In this document: piece after piece, positions 14,748-19,752 of the stretch
Layout of the letters: each line of letters opens with the position of its first letter
Numbering within the stretch: the first letter of the stretch is position 1
DNA from: an uncultured Christensenellaceae bacterium
GTDB lineage: Bacteria > Bacillota_A > Clostridia > Christensenellales > UBA3700
Assembly (NCBI GenBank): GCA_944381335.1
Contig: CALWKT010000035.1
Coordinates: forward strand, 1-19,752
DNA: 19,752 nt
Direction: 5' to 3'
Made by a program: the position numbers and the translations under genes
The notes under the pieces: model-generated
Told to the model about the DNA's origin: nothing
The model's input: the letters and a program-made list of their open reading frames with translations, nothing else
Databases searched by the model: none

Positions 14748-15752
14748 ATGAAAAAAATCGTTCCGGTCATCGCGATCGTACTTGTGATCGGTCTGTTCAC
14801 CGCCTGCTTCGCAGGTTGCGTCGATTCTTACGAAGGTCCCATTTCCGAAGGACTGCCCAGCGGCGTTCTCAGCGGCGTCAACACAACTCCGTCAGAGGAG
14901 ATCCAGCAAAGCGTCACCGAAAACATCGTCGATATCATCAACGATTCTTCACTTGCCGACAATGAAAAAGTCAGACTTGTCATGGACGCGGTGGAAGAAA
15001 ACGAAACCAAAGTTCTGCGTTACAGCTATTTCAAATATACTAAAGGTCAGACCACTCTCAGCGAAGCCAACGACTTCATGATGATCTACCAGCGTCTCAA
15101 GAAGCAGGACAGAGAGATCAAGGACGACATCATCCTCAAATTCCCGATCAACCTCGGCACCAGCGACTTGTTCTTCAACGTGTATGCCAGCACCGCGGCA
15201 GGAAGCAAGGGCATTTACGCCGACGGCAAACTGTGGAGACTCAAAGTGGACATGGAAGATCTGATCTACGACGGTGAAGACACCGGTCTCCTTTCCGTAA
15301 AAGAAGGCGCTTGGGAGAAAGGTTCCGACTTCGGAGACAAAGACGAAGAATCCGTCTGGACCCAGAACAGAGAAGAAACCAAAAAGACTGCTCTCAACTA
15401 CTCCTGCAAGAACATAATCGACACCGAAGGCGTCAGCATCACCCACAACGAAAAGGGTTATTACGAGATCACCTTCAAAGCCAACCTCGAAGTGGCTAAC
15501 AACGATTCCACGACGATCGACAGGCTCAAGCAGGACAACGGCGCGACCAACATGAGCTTCAACAAGCTCGAAGTCAAGATCCAGATCTGGGATTGCGGTC
15601 TCGTGAAGGAAATGTACTACGAAGAAAGCTGGAACGGCAAGATCGTCGGTCAGTCGGGCGTTGCGGACGCAAGCACCTACATCGAGTACTCCTACACACT
15701 TGAGGATTGCGATCACTCCTCCACTCAGGCGATCCTGAATTCGCTCAAGTAA
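14748..15752 (+). CDS. Secreted lipoprotein of unknown function
   Basis: The 334-residue product starts MKKIVPVIAIVLVIGLFTAC and continues FAGCVDS: a basic N-terminus, a hydrophobic core and a lipobox-like end with two candidate lipidated cysteines (C20 and C24). The mature part is acidic and rich in alternating strand patterns (for example YYEITFKANLEVAN and NKLEVKIQIWDCGLVKEMYYEESW), suggesting a mostly beta fold, possibly LolA/LppX-like, but no family was recognised. An ATG at 14733 is in frame, yet only ATG 14748 has a ribosome binding site (AGAGG), so it is preferred. The gene has its own promoter and terminator and diverges from the alpha-mannosidase. No solute-binding-protein motif or transporter neighbours are seen. 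Confidence 0.78.
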   Translation: MKKIVPVIAIVLVIGLFTACFAGCVDSYEGPISEGLPSGVLSGVNTTPSEEIQQSVTENIVDIINDSSLADNEKVRLVMDAVEENETKVLRYSYFKYTKGQTTLSEANDFMMIYQRLKKQDREIKDDIILKFPINLGTSDLFFNVYASTAAGSKGIYADGKLWRLKVDMEDLIYDGEDTGLLSVKEGAWEKGSDFGDKDEESVWTQNREETKKTALNYSCKNIIDTEGVSITHNEKGYYEITFKANLEVANNDSTTIDRLKQDNGATNMSFNKLEVKIQIWDCGLVKEMYYEESWNGKIVGQSGVADASTYIEYSYTLEDCDHSSTQAILNSLK

Positions 15753-15770
15753 TCAGAAACACAACGTTGT

Positions 15771-15800
15771 GCGCGGCTCCTTCGGGGGTCGCGCTTTTTT
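15771..15800 (+). terminator. Intrinsic terminator after the lipoprotein gene
   Basis: A 10-bp stem from GCGCGGCTCC to GGGGTCGCGC (two G-U pairs) is closed by a TTCG tetraloop and followed by six T, 18 bases after the stop. Confidence 0.9.
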
Positions 15801-15818
15801 CGGTCGGTGTGACCGACG

Positions 15819-15862
15819 GCATAAGTCGCTGTCGCGTGTCGGTGCTTGTTTCACTTAGCGAA
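15819..15862. repeat. Imperfect 44-bp direct repeat, copy 1
   Basis: Starts GCATAAGTCGC and ends CTTGTTTCACTTAGCGAA. It matches copy 2 at 37 of 44 positions by eye, without gaps. CGGCA at its left edge and TGCCG just past its right edge form bounding inverted arms. A perfect hairpin GTCGGT-GTG-ACCGAC lies directly upstream (15803-15817). Confidence 0.7.
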
Positions 15863-15889
15863 TTGCCGACCCGCGGCTGTGACGGGGGA

Positions 15890-15933
15890 GCATTAGCCGC
15901 TATCGCGCGTCGATACTTGTTTCGCTTAGCGAA
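15890..15933. repeat. Imperfect 44-bp direct repeat, copy 2
   Basis: Starts GCATTAGCCGC and ends CTTGTTTCGCTTAGCGAA, whose last part contains the inverted repeat TTCGC-TTA-GCGAA. It begins 71 bases after copy 1. TGTGAC also precedes both copies at a similar distance. Confidence 0.7.
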
Positions 15934-15963
15934 GCCTTGCGGTCAGTACTCATCTGCTTTATA

Positions 15964-15993
15964 TAAAAAATCCGCCCGCGCTTGCAGACGGAT
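15964..15993 (-). terminator. Intrinsic terminator after nadE
   Basis: On the minus strand a 10-bp stem (ATCCGTCTGC / GCGGGCGGAT, two G-U pairs) with an AAGC loop is followed by TTTTTTAT, about 37 bases past the nadE stop. Confidence 0.82.
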
Positions 15994-16030
15994 ATTTTAT
16001 CTATCTTGTTTACAGTTTGATTTTTAGCTT

Positions 16031-17953
16031 TTATTTTTTCGACGGATCGCAGCTTTCCAGGTCTTTTATCCACTCAGCCTTGCATGCGTCGCTGGGCATA
16101 CGCCAGCCGCCTCTCGGAGAAAGGTCTACGCTGCCGACCTTGGGTCCGTCCGGAAGACATGAACGCTTGAACTGTTGAGCGAAGAAACGCGAAACGAACG
16201 TGTAAAGCCACTTGTATACCGTCTTTTCGTCAAACTCGCCTTTGAAGGCGTATTTTGCGAGCCTGTACGTCTTTGACGGGCTGAATCCCCACCTGATTAT
16301 GTTGTAAAGGAAGAAATCGTGAAGTTCGTAAGGTCCTACGATCTCCTCAGTCTTCTGCACTATCTCTCCGTCCTTCGCCGGTATCAGTTCAGGGCTTACC
16401 GGGGTGTCCAGTATGTCCAGAAGCACGCGGCGCGCCGCTGCGTCCGCAACGTTTTCGGCATAATATCTCACGAGATGTCTCACCAGAGTTTTGGACACCG
16501 AGCCGTTGACGCCGTACATCGACATATGGTCTCCGTTGTAAGTCGCCCAGCCGAGCGCCAGTTCAGAAAGATCGCCCGTACTGACGACTAGACCTCCCGT
16601 CCTGTTGGCGTAATCCATCAGCACCTGCGTGCGCTCTCTCGCCTGCGCGTTTTCAAACGCAACGTCGCCCGTCACGCCGTCGTGACCTATGTCCGCAAGA
16701 TGTCTCTGCACGGACTTTGTTATATCCACTTTCCCGAATTTTACGCCGAGGGCTTTCGCAAGTTTTTCGGCATTGGAGCGGGTGCGCTTCGTCGTGCCGA
16801 AACACGGCATCGTCAGCGCGGTTATGCAATTTCTGTCCAGTCCGGCTATGTCTGCCGCTCTGCACATTACAAGAAGCGCGAGCGCGCTGTCCAGCCCTCC
16901 CGAAAGACCGACGACAAGATGTCTGCACCCCGTATGGTTCATTCTTTTTTTTTTTTTTTTCGCCTGAATGGAAAACACTCTCTCGCATCTCGCCGCTCTG
17001 TCAGTCTCGCCTTCGGGGACAAAAGGCGTTCTTTCCACCTTTCTCGTCAGCTCGGTCTCAGTCTGCTCCATATCGAAACAGATCTCTCTGAGAGGATGTG
17101 AAGGCGTCGTATTCTGCTTTACTCTTTCCTGAGAGAGTTTTTTCACGTCCACTTCGCTGACCGCGTAACCGTCTCCGAAAGGTTTGCTCTCCGCAAGTAT
17201 GCTTCCGTTTTCTGCTATGATGTCGTGGGCGGAAAAAACCAGATCTGTCGAACTTTCGCCGCTGCCGCAATCGCAGTAAACGTACGCCGCATTGCATTTG
17301 CCTGAAGCGGACTTTACAAGCAGTCTGCGGTAATCGTCCTTGCCCACCGTCTCGTCGCTCGCGGAAAGATTGCATATCAACGTCGCTCCCGCCGCGCAAA
17401 GCGCGTCCGCAGGACCTCCGGCGATCCACATATCCTCGCATATCTCCACACCTATACACAATTCGCGCATATTGCGGCATCTGAACACCGCTTTTGAACA
17501 TACTGCGACTTCCCTGTCGCAGAACACAGTCTTTTCAACGTCGTCCAGTTTGTCTCCGGACTCAAAGTATCTGCCCTCGTAAAATTCAGAATAAGACGGG
17601 ACGTTACGCTTGGGCACGACGCCCAGTATCGCGCCGTCGTATATCGCGACCGCCGCGTTGTAAAGTTTCCCGGCTATAACCACGGGAGCGCCCGCCACGC
17701 AGAAGATCTGCTTCCCCGCGCTGAAATCAACTATCTTTGCGACAGCTTTTTCAACAGCCGAAAGCAGGGCGTCCTGAAGGACCAGGTCTCCCACCGTATA
17801 GCCGCATACGCTGAGTTCAGGAAACACCACGACCTTGCAGCCGTCGCCGTACGCCTTTGCTATGCCTTCGCAGATACGGTCCGCGTTATACGAGCAATCC
17901 GCGACCCTGACGTCAGGACTGTAAGCCGCAACCTTGACAAAACCGTCTTTCAT
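16031..17953 (-). CDS. nadE: Glutamine-dependent NAD+ synthetase
   Basis: This two-domain cytoplasmic enzyme makes NAD+ from deamido-NAD+, ATP and glutamine-derived ammonia. The 640-residue length is usual. Residues 1-300 are a nitrilase-type glutaminase with the triad E46 (FPELS), K115 (PKRNVPSYSEFYEGRYF) and C172 (VEICEDMW). Residues about 340-640 are the synthetase with the pyrophosphate loop SGGLDSAL (351-358), STGDLSELALGW and SDACKAEW near the end. Between them a linker encoded by 16 consecutive A gives five lysines (332-336) and an arginine. The frame is open to a TTG at 17965, but ATG 17953 has GGAGA 5 bases upstream and is chosen. It is convergent with the lipoprotein gene and divergent from an ABC exporter gene, and appears monocistronic. 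Confidence 0.94.
   Translation of the reverse strand: MKDGFVKVAAYSPDVRVADCSYNADRICEGIAKAYGDGCKVVVFPELSVCGYTVGDLVLQDALLSAVEKAVAKIVDFSAGKQIFCVAGAPVVIAGKLYNAAVAIYDGAILGVVPKRNVPSYSEFYEGRYFESGDKLDDVEKTVFCDREVAVCSKAVFRCRNMRELCIGVEICEDMWIAGGPADALCAAGATLICNLSASDETVGKDDYRRLLVKSASGKCNAAYVYCDCGSGESSTDLVFSAHDIIAENGSILAESKPFGDGYAVSEVDVKKLSQERVKQNTTPSHPLREICFDMEQTETELTRKVERTPFVPEGETDRAARCERVFSIQAKKKKKRMNHTGCRHLVVGLSGGLDSALALLVMCRAADIAGLDRNCITALTMPCFGTTKRTRSNAEKLAKALGVKFGKVDITKSVQRHLADIGHDGVTGDVAFENAQARERTQVLMDYANRTGGLVVSTGDLSELALGWATYNGDHMSMYGVNGSVSKTLVRHLVRYYAENVADAAARRVLLDILDTPVSPELIPAKDGEIVQKTEEIVGPYELHDFFLYNIIRWGFSPSKTYRLAKYAFKGEFDEKTVYKWLYTFVSRFFAQQFKRSCLPDGPKVGSVDLSPRGGWRMPSDACKAEWIKDLESCDPSKK
16945..16960 (-). 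repeat. Run of 16 adenines inside the nadE coding sequence
   Basis: The coding strand has 16 uninterrupted A, read as five AAA codons plus the first base of AGA. One A fewer gives GAA TGA directly after the tract, truncating the protein after the glutaminase domain. One A more shifts into a frame open for over 100 codons before a stop. Confidence 0.9.
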
Positions 17954-17967
17954 TTCGATCTCCAAAC

Positions 17968-17984
17968 AATTGCTTTTTGCAATT
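17968..17984. promoter_or_regulatory. Inverted repeat just upstream of nadE ribosome binding site
   Basis: AATTGC and GCAATT are perfect arms around five T (plus strand). The element lies 4 bases from the nadE ribosome binding site and spans the predicted transcription start, so it may be an operator or a leader hairpin. Confidence 0.4.
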
Positions 17985-17988
17985 TAAA

Positions 17989-18017
17989 TATATATACTGT
18001 ATATGCGGTCGGATCAA
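17989..18017 (-). promoter_or_regulatory. Candidate promoter of nadE
   Basis: Minus-strand TTGATC (18017-18012) and TATATA (17994-17989) are 17 bases apart. The spacer contains the odd palindrome ATATAC-T-GTATAT (17992-18004), which may itself be a regulator site or simply AT-rich promoter DNA. Confidence 0.45.
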
Positions 18018-18067
18018 GCGCGCGCACGCAACGCGCGTAGTCGAAAACCGCCTGTACGCAGTTATTA

Positions 18068-18083
18068 TTGTATTTTATTACAA
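18068..18083. promoter_or_regulatory. Inverted repeat upstream of the ABC exporter gene
   Basis: TTGTA and TACAA are perfect arms 6 bases apart, 27 bases before the ABC gene start, in an AT-rich stretch. An operator is possible; I could not find a convincing promoter for this gene. Confidence 0.3.
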
Positions 18084-18110
18084 AAAAATTGTCAATATTT
18101 GAGAGTGAAA

Positions 18111-19752
18111 ATGAAAAGATTGGCTGTTCATCTTAAGAATTACAAAGCGCACCTTATATTGGGTCCGTTTTTTAAACTGCTCGAAGCGATCTTTGAGCTG
18201 ATCGTGCCGCTCGTCATGGCGCAGGTCATCGACGAAGGCATCAACAACCATGCCGGCACCGGATATATCCTTTCCCGCGGTTTCCTGATCCTCGCGCTGG
18301 GCGTCGTCGGGCTTTGCTGCGCGCTGATATGCCAGTACGTCGCAAGCAAGTGTTCTCAGGGCTACGGCACTCTGCTCAGAAACGATCTGTTCTCACACGT
18401 CAACAAACTGTCTTATAAAGAACTGGACAAGTTCGGCGCGGCGACCCTGATCAACCGCCTCACCGCCGACGTGAATCAGCTTCAGAACCTTGTTGCCATG
18501 ATGATCCGCCTGTTTATCCGCGCTCCCTTCCTCGTGATCGGCGCGGCGGTCATGGCGATGATAATCAACCTCAAACTCGCGCTGGTATTCCTCGCCGCGG
18601 CTCCGCTGATAGCGCTCGCGCTGTATCTGATCATGTCGCGCACCGTGCCGCACTACAAGACTGTGCAGAAAAAACTGGATACCGTTACCAATGTGACAAG
18701 AGAAAATCTCTCAGGCGTACGCGTGGTCAGAGCTTTTGCGAAGCAGGATTATGAACGCGCACGTTTCAAGACTGCCGCAGAAGATCTGACAAGGACGAGC
18801 AATATCGTGGGTGCGATATCCGCCCTTCTCAACCCCATTACGTTTGCAATAATCAACGTCGCTATCCTCGCCATCCTCTGGTTCGGCGGCGGAATCGTCG
18901 AAAGCGGCGAAATGACTCAGGGCGAGATCATCGCGTTCGTAAACTACATGACCCAGATCTCCCTCGCGCTCGTCGTAGTCGCGAATATGGTCATTCTTGT
19001 CACGAAATCGTCGGCTTCCGCTTCAAGAGTGCTTGAAGTTCTCGACACTCAGCCGTCTGTCACAGACGAAGGCAACGAGACCGTGACCCCCGACGAAAAC
19101 GCGCCTGCGGTAAGCTTTGAAAACGTGCATTTCGGCTACGGCGACGGCGATTACGCGCTCGACGGTCTGACCCTCGACGTAAAACGCGGCGAGACGATAG
19201 GCGTGATCGGAGGTACCGGCAGCGGCAAAAGCACCCTCGTCAACCTCCTCGGAAGATTTTACGACGTCAGCGAAGGAAGCGTGAAGATCTTCGGAACGGA
19301 CGTGAGAAAATATCCGCTCGACCAGCTGAGGACGACCGTTGCGTACGTTCCGCAGAAGGCGGTGCTGGCAAGCGGCACGATCAGAAGCAATATGCAGTGG
19401 GCGAAAAAGGACGCGTCCGACGAAGAGATCTGGCGCGCGCTGGAGATCGCTCAGGCGGCTGACTTCGTGCGCGCAAAGAAGAAAGGACTTGACGAGATCG
19501 TGGAACGCGACGGCCGCAACTTTTCCGGCGGTCAGAGACAGCGTCTTACGATCGCAAGGGCGCTGGTCGGCTCGCCGGAGATACTCGTTCTCGACGACAG
19601 CTCAAGCGCGCTCGACTTCGCGACAGACTACGCGCTCAGAAAGGCGATAGCCGAAACTAAAGGCGACGCGACCGTGTTCTGGGTCTCGCAACGCGCGACC
19701 TCTATAAAGAACGCGGATAAGATAATCGTCCTCGACGAAGGCGACGTCAAAG
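18111..19752 (+). CDS. ABC exporter half (permease plus ATP-binding domain), 3' end outside the window
   Basis: 547 codons are visible from ATG 18111 (GAGAG 5 bases upstream) to the window edge, where about 30 or more residues are missing. Residues 1-320 form the six-helix exporter membrane domain with the usual intracellular loops (GAATLINRLTADVNQLQ; LSGVRVVRAFAKQDYERARF). The ATPase domain has Walker A GGTGSGKS (367-374), Q-loop YVPQKAVL, signature FSGGQRQR (471-478) and Walker B ILVLDDSSSALD. In the last, the catalytic glutamate is aspartate (D496), and the switch position in WVSQRAT is glutamine (Q527) where histidine is usual. These changes mark the degenerate half of heterodimeric type IV exporters (TM287/288, BmrCD, YheIH type), probably drug or lipid transporters. 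The partner should follow immediately downstream. The substrate is unknown. Confidence 0.92.
   Translation, partial: MKRLAVHLKNYKAHLILGPFFKLLEAIFELIVPLVMAQVIDEGINNHAGTGYILSRGFLILALGVVGLCCALICQYVASKCSQGYGTLLRNDLFSHVNKLSYKELDKFGAATLINRLTADVNQLQNLVAMMIRLFIRAPFLVIGAAVMAMIINLKLALVFLAAAPLIALALYLIMSRTVPHYKTVQKKLDTVTNVTRENLSGVRVVRAFAKQDYERARFKTAAEDLTRTSNIVGAISALLNPITFAIINVAILAILWFGGGIVESGEMTQGEIIAFVNYMTQISLALVVVANMVILVTKSSASASRVLEVLDTQPSVTDEGNETVTPDENAPAVSFENVHFGYGDGDYALDGLTLDVKRGETIGVIGGTGSGKSTLVNLLGRFYDVSEGSVKIFGTDVRKYPLDQLRTTVAYVPQKAVLASGTIRSNMQWAKKDASDEEIWRALEIAQAADFVRAKKKGLDEIVERDGRNFSGGQRQRLTIARALVGSPEILVLDDSSSALDFATDYALRKAIAETKGDATVFWVSQRATSIKNADKIIVLDEGDVK

Noticed and set aside
14949..15716. 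A 255-residue minus-strand frame opposite the lipoprotein gene
   Set aside because: It is valine- and phenylalanine-rich shadow coding without start signals; the plus-strand lipoprotein has a promoter, ribosome binding site, signal peptide and terminator.
15801..15940. CRISPR array
   Set aside because: Only two diverged copies exist, there is no constant spacer length to test, and no cas genes lie nearby.
16653..16988. A 111-residue minus-strand frame entered by a +1 shift at the nadE poly-A tract
   Set aside because: Apart from a slippage product it has no independent start or motif; treated only as part of the poly-A finding.

Overview
The window looks like chromosomal DNA of a strictly anaerobic, fermentative member of the Bacillota, probably a gut-type Clostridia lineage. 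This is inferred from strong GGAGG ribosome binding sites, sigma-A type TTGACA/TATAAT promoters, an oxygen-sensitive class III ribonucleotide reductase with NrdR boxes, a Firmicutes-type SDR fructuronate reductase and the general gene style. I saw no rRNA, tRNA, CRISPR array, insertion sequence or phage gene.

Bases 1-5238 (minus strand) carry a compact glucuronate operon read right to left: kdgA, kdgK, uxaC, uxuA, an SDR fructuronate reductase (uxuB role), and the first 28 codons of a Gfo/Idh/MocA-type oxidoreductase. Together they cover every step from D-glucuronate through fructuronate, mannonate, KDG and KDPG to pyruvate plus glyceraldehyde-3-phosphate. A divergent AraC-family gene (5239-6006) is the likely regulator. 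Both genes facing this gap have well-spaced promoters, and the kdgA leader holds three small inverted repeats.

Bases 6262-9844 hold the anaerobic dNTP supply module on the plus strand: a radical-SAM activase (NrdG type) with its own promoter and terminator, then nrdD behind a perfect consensus promoter overlapped by a pair of NrdR-like boxes. The NrdD has an N-terminal ATP-cone, a thiol-reductant type core and a fused C-terminal glutaredoxin-like domain with a CPNC motif.

Bases 9939-11445 (minus) hold a three-gene operon of unknown role: a four-helix membrane protein, a two-helix membrane protein with a beta-rich soluble part, and a LURP-one-related protein. Bases 11535-14571 (minus) hold a monocistronic cytoplasmic GH38 alpha-mannosidase, and divergent from it is an unrecognised secreted lipoprotein (14748-15752).

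Bases 15753-16030 are a convergent intergenic gap with two terminators around an imperfect 44-bp direct repeat. A glutamine-dependent NAD+ synthetase follows (16031-17953, minus) with a run of 16 adenines in its interdomain linker. The right edge (18111-19752, plus) is a partial ABC exporter half whose nucleotide-binding domain has the degenerate residues of one partner in a heterodimeric exporter. Its partner gene presumably lies beyond the window.

The best leads are the poly-A tract in nadE, the NrdD-glutaredoxin fusion with its NrdR control region, the uncharacterised membrane/LURP-one cassette, and the intergenic direct repeat.
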